Of a stretch of 64,000 nucleotides of DNA, positions 42,892-54,554 are shown piece by piece (within the stretch, counting starts at the first letter, position 1; the number at the start of each line of letters is the position of its first letter). The position numbers and the translations under genes were made by a program. Source of the DNA: Dysidea avara (lineage: Eukaryota > Porifera > Demospongiae > Dictyoceratida > Dysideidae); assembly GCF_963678975.1 (NCBI RefSeq), contig NC_089275.1, positions 26,721,977 to 26,785,976 of the forward strand. Direction: 5' to 3'. The notes beneath the pieces were generated by a model. It searched no databases and had not been told where the DNA came from. It was given only the letters and a program-made list of their open reading frames with translations.

Positions 42892-43608
42892 CTGATGTGA
42901 GCTATTGTGAAGGTCATGATGAGTCAAGCCATCCTGGACCATCTGGGCTACATAGTGGAGTGAGTGATGGTGGGATGGGTAGCCTGGAAACTGAATACCC
43001 CTGTAGTGGTTCTCCTGTGGCTTACCATGGCTATCCTGTTAGTTCTTCCCTACGTTCTCGTTCTTCTCCGCATGCCCCATTTTCACCTAGTGATAGAGGC
43101 AGGGACTACTCACCATCTCCATCTGATCCTTTGTCTGGTAGAAATAGAGGTAGAGGGAGGGGTAGGGGTAGAGGAAGGGGTAGGGGAACCGTGTCTCCAA
43201 TGGATCTTGTGCCTAGTCGAGGTAGGAGGAAAGGTACTGGTAGGGGCAGAGGTACCGGTAGGGATTTGGCTATCGATAATGCTTATACTCTAGAGTGCTG
43301 TTTCACACCTGTGAATGATCGTAGGACCATCAAAAGCTTTAGGGAACAACTGGCTACTAAACTTTTATGTCAACATAGCTCACGCCAGCATGGAGGACGT
43401 CAATCACAGGCTCTTCCACCTCAATCGCCTGCGAGGCTTGAGGAACGCCATTTCATAGAGAACCTTGGGACTGACGGTGACTGCAGTGTGTTCTGACCGG
43501 AAGACACATAGAAAACGTACTAAGTATGGCTGCGTAAATTGTGGAATGGTTCATTTGTTCTTTGAAAATTGTTTTAAGATATACCACAACAAGGAAAACT
43601 ATAAATAA
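42892..43608 (+). pseudogene. piggyBac transposase exon 2, catalytic core deleted
   Basis: After acceptor TTCTAATAG: a Ser/Pro/Gly-rich part, then an (RG)n tract (43140-43200), then abruptly DLAIDNAYTLECCFTP, which matches the C-terminal side of piggyBac transposases ('DlaivNAy.l'). FREQLATKLL follows. The DDD catalytic core between them is missing, so an internal deletion of roughly 1 kb has occurred. The cysteine-rich end (CSDRKTHRKRTKYGCVNCGM, then CFKIYHNKENYK) is out of frame by a small indel near 43485. This C-terminal finger normally binds the transposon ends. Confidence 0.78.
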
Positions 43609-44074
43609 ATAAGGGGTGTATGCTATTTACTGTGTCTTAGACTTTTTACAGGTTCAGCCGATGTACGTATATAGTTTAGATGTGTTGACAGTATTACTGT
43701 ATCTGTTTAGTTATGTACAGAGCTGTTTGTATTCAGGTTTTTCTACGATTGTGGTTTTTTTCTCTGAAATCACTTGGATCGGTGGTTTCTAAATGAGGCA
43801 AACCCTTTACTGAGTAAAGATCCCAGCTCTTTAGTGTATATATTTCATGTACATTTTATGTTTGAAAAGTTTTTCAAATTCTAATGCTAATAATAATACT
43901 TTATGTTTGATGAACAGTGCATGATAAAATGGATTGCTGTTGGTATTTGATTGACCAGTCACCAGAATACGTCTTGGCAGCATGTTGAAACGCCACAGTG
44001 ATTGTGTTGGAGTTCTTTGTTACATGCCTACAGGGTAAAAATAATTATGAGAATACGACAATTTTTTTTCAATT

Positions 44075-44700
44075 CACAACTACCTGAGAGTTGTAGCTAT
44101 GTCAATGGAATTTCACTACCTTGTATCAAGGGTACCACCCTTTCTAAACACCAAGTGTTGAGGCGAATGGACAGAGGAGCTGCCTACCATGATGATTATT
44201 TCCAAATGATGCGCGTATTGCTGTGGATAAATGGAGAAGTATTATTGATAAAAACATAATAATAATATTGGATAAACCCCAGGTTATCCACCGTCTGTGT
44301 ACCAAGTTACAAGCTGATACATCAAGGATTTTCACAGATACAGTCGTGTAAAGACGTGCGGTTACTTCGCACAATTGTGTGAATACCACAAGTTTTTTCT
44401 AAAATTCATAAATACCTGAGAGTTGCAGCTATGTCAATGGAATTTCACCACCTTGTATCAAGGGTACAACTCTTTCTCGACACCAAGTATTGAGGCGAAT
44501 CGCCAACGGAGCCACCTACCATGATGGTTATTTCCAAGTTATGCGCATATTACTTCGGATAAATAGAGAAGCATTAATGATAAACAATTGATAGTCACGA
44601 TGGGTAAACCCCAGGGTATCCACCATCTGTGTTTCAAGTTGATACGTCGAGGATTTTCAGAGATACAGCCTTGTAAAGACGCGCGATTATTTTCGCGAAA
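44075..44700 (+). repeat. Two ~320-bp direct repeats near piggyBac right end
   Basis: The block starting ACCTGAGAGTTG and GCTATGTCAATGGAATTTCA is present at about 44081 and 44413. Both continue through CACCAAGT.TTGAGGCGAAT and end near AAAGACG. Subterminal repeats may bind transposase. Confidence 0.85.
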
Positions 44701-44879
44701 GTAAGCATAAACTTTCGTGCGTTTTCGGTGTAATAAATAATAGGGCCATTATAATGGCCTTTGCGCGTTTAAGGGTTAAAGAAGAATTTTAGTGCTTCAA
44801 TTATTTTTGATTTTATTAGTAATTATACAAATTATATACATATATTTATTATATGCTCATTATTCCCCACAGGATTTTT

Positions 44880-47545
44880 TTTGCAGCTGATCTCTCTACT
44901 GGGTGACTTGAAATGTAGCTGAACTATATACAGGATGGTTTCTTTGTAGCTGAACTCTCTACAGGTGATTTGTTTGCAGCTAAACTCTCTACATGGTGGT
45001 GTCTTTATAGCCGAACTCTCTACATGATGGTTTCTTTGTAGCTGAACTCTCTATAAGGTGACTTCGTCTAGCTGAACTCTCTACAGGGTGATTTTTTTGT
45101 AGCTGAACTCTCTGCAGGATGATTTGTTTGCAGCTGAACTCTCTACATGATGGTTTCTTTGTAGCTGAACTCTCTACAAGGTGACTTCATCCAGCTGATC
45201 TCTCTACGGGGTGATTTGTTTCTAGCTGAACTCTCTACAGGTGAATTGTTTGCAGCTAAACTCTCTACATGGTGGTTTCTTTGTAGCTGAACTCTCTACA
45301 AGGTAACTTCTTCTCTACAGAGTGATTTGTTGTAGTTAAATTCTCTACAAGGTGGTTTGTATGAGGCTGAACTCTCTACATGGCGGTTTCTTTGTAGCTG
45401 AACTCTCTACAGAGTGATTTGTTTGCAGCTGAACTCTCTACATGATGGTTTCTTTGTAACTGAACACTCTACAAGGTGACTTCTTCTAGCTGATCTTTCT
45501 ACAGGGTGAATTGTTGTAGCTGAACTATCTACAAGGTAACTTCTTCTAGCTGATCTCTATACAGGGTGATTTGTTTGTAGTTGAATTCTGTACAGGTGGT
45601 TTCTTTGTAGCTGAACTCTGTACATGATGGTTTCTTTGTAGCTAAACTCTTTACAAGGTGACTTCTTCTAGCTGAACTCTCTACGGGGTAATTTCTTTGT
45701 AGCTGAACTCTCTATATGATGGTTTCTTTGTAAATGAACTCTCTACAAGGTAACTTCTTCTAGCTGATCTTTCTACTGGGTGATTTGTTTGCAGCTGAAC
45801 TCTCTACATGGTGGTTTCTTTGTTGCTGAACTCTCTACAAGGTGAATTCTTCTACCTGATCTCTCTACAGGGTGATTTGTTTGTAACTGAACTCTGTACA
45901 AGTGTGTTTTTGTGGGTGATCTCACTGCAGGTTGATTTGTTTGTAGCTGAACTCACTAAAGGGTGATTTTGCTTGTAGCTGAACTCCTTGCATTGTATCT
46001 AGTTTCTAGCTGATCTCTCTACAGGGTGATTTGTTTGTAGCTGATCTCTCTACAAGTTGATTTGTGTGTAGCTGATCTCTCTGCAGGTTGATTAATTTGC
46101 AGCCGATCTCTCTACAAGGTAATTTGTTTGTAGCTGAACTGTCTATAAAGTGATTTATTTGTAGCTGATCTCTCTGCAGGTTGATTTGTTTTAGCTGAAC
46201 TCTCTACAGGGTGATTTACTTGGAGCTGAACTCCTTACATTGTGACTAGTTTCTAGCTGATCTCTCTACAGGGTGATTTGTTTGTAGCTGATCTCTCTAC
46301 AAGTTGATTTGTTTGTAGCCGATCTCTCTACAGGGTAATTTGTTTGTAGCTGAACTCTGTACAAGGTGCTTTTTTGTAGGTGATCTCACTGCAGGTTGAT
46401 TTGTTTGTAGCTGAACTCACTAAAGGGTGATTTGCTTGTAGCCGAACTCCTTACATTGTGTCCAGTTTCTAGCTGATCTCTCTACAGAGTGATTTGTTTG
46501 TAGCTGAACTCTCTATAAGGTGATTTATTTGTAGCTGAACTCCTTACATTGTGTGTAGTTTCTAGCTGATCTCTCTACAGGGTGATTTGTTTGTAATTGA
46601 TCTCTCTACAAGTTGATTTGTGTGTAGCTGATCTCTCTGCAGGTTGATTTGTTTGTAGCCGATCTCTCTATAGGGTAATTTGTTTGTAGCTGAACTCTCT
46701 ATAAGGTGATTTGTTTGTAGTTGATCTCTCTGCAGGTTGATTTGTTTTAGCTGAACTCTCTACAGGCTGATTTGTTTGTAGCCGATCTCTCTACAGGGCA
46801 ATTTGTTTGTAGCTGATCTCTCTACAGGGTGATTTTTTTGTAGCTGACCTCTCTTCAGGGTGATTTGTTTGTAGCTGATCTCTCTACAAGTTGATTTGTG
46901 TGTATATAGCTGATCTCTCTGCAGGTTGATTTGTTTGTAGCCGATCTCTCTACAGGTAATCTGTTTGTAGCTGAACTCTCTATAAGGTGATTTGTTTGTA
47001 GCTGATCTCTCTGCAGGTTGATTTGTTTTAGCTGAACTCTCTACAGGGTGATTGCTTGTAGCTGAACTCCTTACATTGTGTCTAGTTTCTAGCTGATGTC
47101 TCTACAGGGTGATTTTTTGTAGCTGAACTCTCTTCAGGGTGATTTGTTTCTAGCTGATCTCTCTACAGGTAGATTTGTGTTGATTTGTTCATTGCTGATT
47201 GCTCTAAAGGTAATTGATTTGTTGCAGTTGAACACCCTGCAAAGTGTTTTGTTTGTAGCTGATCACTCTAAAGGGTAATTTGTTTGTAGCTGAACTCTCT
47301 CCACAGTGACTTGTGTGTAGCTGAATTCTGTGTAACTGAATTCTCTAGAGAGTGACGTAATTGTAGCTGAATTCTCTACACAGTGCATGACTTGTTTATA
47401 GCTGAACTTTCTTCAGTGTGACTTGTAATGTTCTGAATCTCTATAGTGGTATATTTGCTTAACTCTCCACATGGTGACTGTCTTCTTGCTGAACTGTCTA
47501 TAAGATTAACTGTTTGCAGCTGAACTCCCTACAGAAACACTTGTG
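44880..47545 (+). repeat. ~31-bp minisatellite array (copy B)
   Basis: Same unit as array A. The second half (from about 45950) uses more GCTGATCTCTCTACAGG and GCTGATCTCTCTGCAGG variants with GTTGATTTGTTT spacers, so the arrays have diverged in unit composition. The last units before 47545 are more degenerate. Confidence 0.93.
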
Positions 47546-47564
47546 ATGTAATAAAATTCTATAA

Positions 47565-48405
47565 TGGAGTATATAAATTAGCCGAATGCTCTATTAGGGT
47601 GACTGTTCTATTAGAGTATCTCGATCTCGCATTTGCTACACGGAGTTGGCTTTCGAATCATAACTCAGTGGCTTGTAATCCGATTCTTCTGTACTACTGC
47701 AAGGACTTTCTATGAAGATTATTCCAGCTATACACCGATTTTCAGCTCATTGCTCTAAGCGGTTTGCCTAGTAGGCGTGAAAACTAATACTTTTTTATTC
47801 ATAAAAATCGATCGCGTAATTGTGACACAGGTTGGGTTTTGTGTCATATCTCCGTGGTCTTTATCTCGATTCCTTTCAAACCACCAAAAGGCACTCCTAC
47901 GATGGTTACTCCATCTACATAGCAATTTTCAACTCATTCCATGAAGCGGTTTACCCTGTAGGCGTGACAACAAATCGATCTTGTTTTACACGAATAATCG
48001 GTCATAACTCCTGAACCATTCATCGGATCTGTACCAAATTTGATGCTAGGATTCGCCTTTGGACTCCCTTTCTGTGTGCCAAATTTCAAGGCGATCGGAG
48101 TACGCGTTTGCTTGTTATAGCAATTTTTGCAAGTGTGCGAAAAGACGAAGAAGAAGAAAAAAACGAAGAAAAAAACGAAACTTTGGCAGCTCGTATCTCG
48201 GAAATGGCTTGAGCGATTTCCTTCAAATTTGGAATGTAGACTCCCTTGGCTGGCGGGCAACTGTGTAGCAAATTTGGTTCCAATCAGATAAGTGATCACC
48301 GAGATACAAAGGTGTGAAAATGACGTTTTCGTTCTTCCTGTCAATATACTCACGGTGTGGCGCGCCGGCTTCTTGGGCCGCACGACACACTACCGTGTGT
48401 CTTGA
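47565..48405 (+). repeat. 3' tail and terminal hairpin (copy B)
   Basis: Homologous to 30096-30927. It has an extra GGTGTGGCGCGCCGGC phrase before CTTGGGCCGCACGACAC compared with copy A, and shares that phrase with copy C. So B and C are closer to each other here. Confidence 0.85.
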
Positions 48406-48414
48406 TCATGACAC

Positions 48415-48610
48415 ATGATACGGCCAAGTACAGCTAGTGCGGATGCATGACAGGCAAGTGTGTCTTTTCCGGGAACCAAGAAAACACTGTTTTCACGCAT
48501 TCGTAGCTCAATAGTTCCTAAACGGAACTTTACCAGTTTTGCTATGGAAGCCCCCTCAGGGTAGGGCACCTCCTATTTCCAAATATGAGCTGAATCCACC
48601 CAGCCATCAC
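48415..48610. repeat. Dispersed repeat (GGCCAAGTACAGC family)
   Basis: GCCAAGTACAGCTAGTG and the following block (GGAACCAAGAAAACACTG, CCCTCAGGGTAGGGCA, CTGAATC) recur in part at 49310-49345 (CCAAGTACAGCCAGTGTGGG), at 49965-50100 (CCTCAGGGTAGGGCATCTCC) and weakly at 41757-41820 (GGAACCAAGAAA). The borders are not resolved. Confidence 0.55.
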
Positions 48611-49040
48611 TTATTATTTTCTTTGTATTTTTCTTCTTAATCTTCTTACATAAATTTTCTTTTCCCACACTTTAGAAAAATTGCAATAACTCATGCATGT
48701 TTTAGTCAATTGACTTCAAATTTGGACGGCAGTAAGAGTATAATGCAGTGCATTTTCAGACCAATTTTCATACAGATCGAACTGGGAATAATGAAATTAT
48801 GCTTGATTTTGAAAATTACAATTTGTTGTCATGCCTACAGGGTAATCTTTGTGGAATAACTTGAAAATCGATCTGTGCATGAAGTTACTATCATAGTGCA
48901 AACCTTTTGTGGCTTGAAAGTACTGAAACTATTAGCTAAGGAGATATAAAGCAAACCAAACATGTGAAAAAAGCGCGATCAAGATACTCTAATAGAACAG
49001 TCACTGAGAAATAAAAAAAGTGTGCAAAAAACGTCAAAAG
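48611..49040. other. Non-coding stretch
   Basis: Nothing coding. The word GATACTCTAATAGAACAGTC is at about 48982, followed by a short sequence leading to a tRNA-like segment. Confidence 0.4.
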
Positions 49041-49048
49041 AAAATTTC

Positions 49049-49115
49049 TCCAGGGTTTGAACCAGGGACCTCCACAACTATATACTCAAGCCTTTAATAC
49101 TCTGCCACTGCTGTC
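49049..49115 (-). ncRNA. tRNA-like head of a SINE (pseudo-tRNA)
   Basis: On the minus strand: TGGCAGAGTATTAAAGG (A-box-like, pattern TRGCNNAGT) and, about 40 bases later, CCCTGGTTCAAACCCTGG (a B box GGTTCAAnnC inside a good T stem). The D-arm and anticodon stem do not fold cleanly, so this is probably a tRNA-derived SINE rather than a functional tRNA. Confidence 0.5.
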
Positions 49116-49329
49116 AGTTGCTCACCTCACTTAATTTCTACCTTATAAATGAAAGTTCTGGTTTAGTACACTAGCATAATTTATAACTTGTAGATTTACC
49201 AGTGAAAATTCTAGAACATTCTATATACGTTGCATTGAAGTGCTCAAAAAATGTGTGTTCTATTAGTGTGCTACAAACATTATGAAAATAGCCTATATCA
49301 AGTGTGTCATGTGACCAAGTACAGCCAGT

Positions 49330-49795
49330 GTGGGCAGACGAAATACTCGTCCTACGGAACCAGATAATGCTGCTTTCATGTATCCATTGCAGCGTCTTAC
49401 AGATGGTACCTTGTGTAATGAGGATGGAGCTTGTGTAGACGTTTCTGCTTCAGGATTCTGGGGTGGTAAACATCAGAAGGCAATTTTGATGTCAAAGTGT
49501 TTAATCCTATTAATGCACCTTCATTATTGTGGTATATCCTCGACGTTTTGAGAAACAACGGAAGTATGAACAATGTATTAGGAATATTGAGATGGTTTCT
49601 TTTACCCCACTTGTATTTTCAACATTAAGAGGTGGTTGCTGCTGGTTTTACAAAAGATTTACTTTCCTTGTCTCTCTTCAGAAGGAGTTACTCATAAAGT
49701 TCAGTGTTGTCATGGCTGCATCGCAGGATTAGTCATTCTTTGCCACGCTCCATTGTTATGTGTGTGAGAGGAGCTAGAGATCACATCAGGGCTGT
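49330..49795 (+). pseudogene. Retroelement-associated domain, frameshifted
   Basis: In three successive frames: VDVSASGFWGGKHQKA, then DVKVFNPINAPS, EKQRKYEQCIRNIEMVSFTP with LVFSTLRGG and FYKRF, and finally SIVMCVRGARDH. From memory this matches, in order, a domain common next to reverse transcriptases in invertebrate retroelements ('D.sA.GFWg..q..fFDvrVFnP...k...Yeqr..evE..sFtPLVFs..GG....fykrl...C.RGaR'), which I suspect is a PD-(D/E)xK-type endonuclease. Frameshifts show it is dead. A tail-like AATAAATAAATAAATAA at about 50214-50232 may be its 3' end. Confidence 0.5.
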
Positions 49796-50235
49796 CCACT
49801 TTAATTAGGAGCACTTGACCTTGCACTAGCTGAGGGTCAGGTGGCTCCAGCTCATTGAAATTTGATCTTAGTATTTGTCTAGCGCTTTTAACATCTTTAG
49901 TGCTAAGGTGTGGTGGCAAGGGGTGCTGGTAACTCCAGGAATAATAAAAAAATCTAAAAAAAAATTTTTATGTATCCGTAGTTCCATAGTGCTTTAACAG
50001 TATAGCTAACTTACCATTTCTGCCATGGAAGTTTCCTCAGGGTAGGGCATCTCCCATTCCTAATTTAAGTTGAATCTGCCAAGCTATCATTGGGGGTATA
50101 CACACCTTCAAAATTCATCTTATTTCAGTTAGATAATTTTCAGCCGTTTTTGAGTGTGCAAAGGGGGAGGGGGTAAAATCATTAGTGTTAAAACCCTGCC
50201 GGGTGATTGCTATATAATAAATAAATAAATAATCG

Positions 50236-52736
50236 CATGTACGCTTTTAAAAATGCTGATCACATGAGTTGGCTAGAAATCTGAATGCAGTTCATAAGGC
50301 TCTAGTAAATCGCTACTGATACTTAATTAATGCAATTCAGTGTCCATTAAAATGGTGGACTAAAGCGAGCTGTTGCTATTACTGCATGGGCCCAAGCCAA
50401 CAGGATTGGAAATAGTGTGCTTCAGTGAACTATGGAAAACAACGTAGGCGGCAGTAGCCTGAGGCTACCAATAAAATTGCTATGAGGCTTTACAAGCTGA
50501 AGAAAGACAAAGATAAAGCCCATCTTTAGTCTTAATCTAGCAATTAATACTGATAAACGATTACAATTGAATAGTATGTAGCTACACTGCTTGTTGCTAT
50601 TGTTTTCTAGAAGGTTTTGTTATGGATTTAGGAAAATTATTGGTTATGGGAGGCTGGATTATGTGGGTATATACTAATTTGTTGGCACTACATAGTTGTG
50701 GTAGTTGTGGGTTGCTCATAGAGAAAACCTGTCTCTGCGTGTACCCACATCTCCTGACCTCAATCCACCTCAGACTATGGTGAATACCCAACAAACTACT
50801 ACTACTGCCAGTGGTGGGATGGTTTTGTATGAACACATTGAAGATAGCAAAGAACGAGTTGTTTCCATGATGTGTATATGCACATTAGCAAATGTGCATC
50901 AGGTTAATACTGATTCCCGGTGTGTGTAGGAACGTTTCCTTCAGAGTATCAGCTTCAAAAGCATCAAAATGATAAAGCCATAAGATACCTAGAAGACAAA
51001 CCAAATGCCATAACATGCATTGTGCAATATTAAAAAGTATCCATGTATTTGTTCTGCTATACAATACATCATACAGTATGTGTCAACATTTTTATACAGT
51101 AATGCTTTTGGCTGGGGGAGGGGATTAGAAAAAATAGTACTCTTTGTACGCTTGTGAAAAGGCTGAAAATTGTGGCCACCCTTAGCGGTGATTCTTTTCC
51201 TGACTTTATCCATCCTGCAGCATATATTTATTCCAACATATGTAGCTTGATGTTGTTTGTCAGACCATTTTACTTAAATGAATCCCTTTTCAGGACCAGT
51301 TCAGGATTCAATCCACTGCTTCTGACTCCCATACTAGTAAATAGCTTCAGGCCATTCCCTGTTATTCTTTGGGTCTATACATGTCCACTCAGGAGTTACC
51401 TGTTCTCTTCCATACTGGTTTGGTATAAGATTATATATCTTTGTTTTCCTAGTTCACTGCCCCTAGTATAGTGTTGTCAATCAATTTGGAGATCCCCTCC
51501 TTGGCTGTGTAAATGGATCACGTGTATTCGCAGATGTGATGATTTATGTGATGTTGTATACCATGCACTGTAGGTTTTCCTTGCTATTACCTACTGAATT
51601 TAAGCATTACTTCTAGCTAGAGGTTGGATAGGATGAGAGTGCGCTTTATGCTGGAATACAATTTGAATAATTGTTTCAAGTGTAGTCAGATTATTAAGTT
51701 TCCCTGCTTGATTCTTTTAAGTCCAGCTACACTGTTAAGGAGTCACGGTGCACACCTATTGTAGAGCATCTTTACTGCCTGTCTACTATTCCTACGGTGG
51801 TGTAAACATTTTTAAATACAGTACTTTGTGGCATCTAAATATGCTATGAAGTGTCATTGCAGAAAATTAATGCCATGATATGGTTTAATTGCATGGCCCA
51901 TGGAGAAGATAATGACCAGCAAGATTGAAGATAAAAGGAAAGGCAAGGCACAGAGGGCAGACATTCATTGGAACCCCAAAAGGCACATGCATTAGGTATT
52001 GTGATGTAAAATAGTGACTGTACAATATGCAGCTTAGCGTGTGGCCCTCAAGCAATCAGACCAAAAATTGGGTTTAGTGATTTTTAAACTTCAATATTCA
52101 GCCTTGTGTAAGGGTTTTCTTGTTATTTTTAACAGCAGATCTGACATTAAAACATCAAAACTCTTTCATAAAGGTGCATTTCATCGCCCAAAACATCTCT
52201 ATGAATTTTGGTGTTTGGGGGGTGCCATTTTGTTAGGAGAATCACCAACACTATTGTGCTGTATCATACAGCAAATATACACTGTAGCTATGAAACAAGG
52301 AATAACAATGTGTACATGACTTTAGGATAATGATAATTGCCAACAAGAAATTCAAAACTTATTAGTTTTAGTAGTTCATAAACTACAATTGCAAAATCTA
52401 TAAAACCAAAAATAATATTACAATAGGTGATATGCATGCGCATGGTGTAACTTCCTGCATGCACTATAAGATTAAATACATTTTTAGAGTAGATCTCATG
52501 TGCTAATTTCTATCAAACAGTATGGTAGTAGTGTTTATAAGTAGCAATCCCCAAAAATGATGTGCAATGCCTAAAATTCCACCTTCAAAAATCATCCTAC
52601 TCATCTTACATGATGAAAATCACCTTTATGGAATAATATTAAACCATCTAACATCAAATACTTCATTAAAAGCAAGAAAACACTAATAGGCAGCCAGATA
52701 TAGAGTTTTTAAAAATCGCTAAGCTCAGATTATAGT
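50236..52736. other. Non-coding stretch
   Basis: 2.5 kb with only short random-looking frames on both strands. No repeat family, domain or RNA gene was recognised. It may belong to the long intron between 41680 and 62801 if those exons are one gene. Confidence 0.4.
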
Positions 52737-52740
52737 CTGA

Positions 52741-52979
<239 letters not shown>

Positions 52980-53110
52980 ACCACAGTTGCAAGCCTAGAG
53001 GCCAAACAAAGCAGCGCATATCCACCTTTTTATGCTACAATAGCAAACTCACCAGTGGGATGTACCTTTTGGGGTTGCAATGACTTCGTGTTCTCTGCAC
53101 CTTGTCTTCC
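52980..53110. repeat. Dispersed repeat, copy 2
   Basis: CACAGTTGCAAGCCTAGAGG to CTCTGCACCTTG is the counterpart of 26190-26303. The two copies share order and spacing with moderate identity. Confidence 0.55.
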
Positions 53111-53235
53111 CTTTTACCTTCAATCAGGCTGATCATCTTCTTGTTGCAATCAAGGCATTAATTTTCTGGCCTATCATCACTTTCCTGAGCAGCATAATTA
53201 GATGTCGCAAACTTATTAAGTGCTTATGCTCAGTA

Positions 53236-53475
53236 TAGTGATGCACTGATAATCGGTAAATAATCTGAAATCAGTTTATTGGCCAAATTTCAACAATATC
53301 GGTATCGGTGTTATTAGCAGATTATTTAGCTGATTAATTTTACTGACCCTTATGAAAGTTTTACAAAATTTTTGGTAAACATAAACATCGGATCAGTTAT
53401 CGGTATCGGCCATTATATGATTTTCAATATTGGCTAATCTGATAATTGGCAAAATTTCCCACCGGTGCATCACTA
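53236..53475. mobile_element. hAT-type MITE, 240 bp
   Basis: Ends TAGTGATGCAC and the inverse GTGCATCACTA. A perfect 8-bp target duplication GCTCAGTA lies at 53228-53235 and 53476-53483. The interior holds several ATCGGTATCGG words. Confidence 0.9.
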
Positions 53476-53697
53476 GCTCAGTAGATACCTGTAACTTCAC
53501 GATAGGGTCAATTCCATGCCTACCAGTTAATTAACGTGATCTTGGTTGATTAATAATGATCGAGCACCAAGACCACCACATCTATTAGCAGTCTATCATG
53601 ATGACATACCCCATTATTATTGGTCTAGCTTTATTAACAGTACTAAAATATAAATAGTGACACACACCCTTGGTAGAGTTGAAAGGCTGACTCGAGA

Positions 53698-54535
53698 TCA
53701 AGACACACGGTAGTGTGTCGTGCGGCCCAAGAAGCCGGCGCGCCACACCGTGAGTATATTTACAGGAAGAAAGTAAACGCGATTTTCACACCTTTGTAGC
53801 TCCGTGATTCCTTATCCGATTGAAACCAAAGTTGCTACAGAAGTGCCGGCTAGGTAGGGGAGTCCACATTCCAAATTTGAAGAAAATCGCTCCAGCCATT
53901 TCCGAGATACGAGCGGCCAAAGTTTGGGTTTTTTTTCTTCGTTTTTTTCTTCTACTTCTTTTCGCACACTTTGTAAAATCCGCAATAAAACACGAATGCG
54001 TGCTCCAATCGGACTGAACTTTTGCACACTTAAAGGGCTCATTAAGGCAAATCTCAGTACCAAGTTTGGTAGGAATCCGATGAATATTCACGGAGTTATG
54101 ACCAATTATTTGCGTAAAATAAGGTCGAAGGTCTGTCACGCCCACAGGGTAAACCGCTTGAAGGAATGAGCTGAAAATTGCTATGTAGATGGAGTAACTA
54201 TCGTAGGAGTGCCTTTTTGTGGTTTAAAGGGAATCCAGTTAAAGGCCATCGAGATATAACACAAAACCCAACCTGTGTCACAATTACGCGATCGATTTTT
54301 ATGAATAAAAAACTAATAGTTTTCACGCCTACCAGGCAAACCGCTTAGAGCAGTGAGCTGAAAATCGGTGTGTGGCTGGAATAATTATCATAGAAAGTCC
54401 ATGCAGTAGTACAGAAGAATCGGTTTACAAACCACTGAGTTATGATTCCAAAGCCAACTACATGTAGCATATGCGAGATCGAGATACTCTAATAGAACAG
54501 TCACCCTAATAGAGCATTCAGCTAATTTATTTACT
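53698..54535 (-). repeat. 3' tail and terminal hairpin (copy C)
   Basis: Inverse of 47565-48405, including GGCGCGCC next to the hairpin and the CTGTTCTATTAGAGTATCTC block at its array-side end (54473-54505). Confidence 0.85.
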
Positions 54536-54554
54536 CCATTATAGAATTCTATTA

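Larger units (their letters stand above)
42363..44775 (+). mobile_element. piggyBac-type transposon, internally deleted
   Basis: Flanked by TTAA at 42359-42362 and 44776-44779, with a perfect 14-bp terminal repeat CCCTTAAACGCGCA. TTAA targeting plus CCC ends are diagnostic for piggyBac. It contains a truncated transposase (42561-43608) and, near the right end, two ~320-bp direct repeats (44075-44700). The insertion site is inside Helitron-like copy B and gives a relative age: piggyBac is younger than copy B. Confidence 0.9.
41929..48405 (+). mobile_element. Helitron-like satellite carrier, copy B (split by piggyBac)
   Basis: Same order as copy A: palindrome 41929-42250 starting TCTAATC after an A, GGCTTTGGGG link, array about 44880-47545, tail 47565-48405, terminal hairpin GACACACTACCGTGTGTC and TTGA before a T. 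A 2.4-kb piggyBac element (42363-44775) sits between the link and the array. Without it the carrier is about 4.06 kb. It lies in what may be an intron of the vWA-Sushi gene. Confidence 0.72.

Noticed and set aside
42964..43293. Second frame (valine/glycine-rich) over the piggyBac exon
   Set aside because: It is a shadow of the Arg-Gly tract in the transposase frame.
49049..49115. Functional tRNA gene
   Set aside because: The B box and T stem are good, but the acceptor and anticodon stems do not pair convincingly and a repeat body follows, so a SINE head is more likely.
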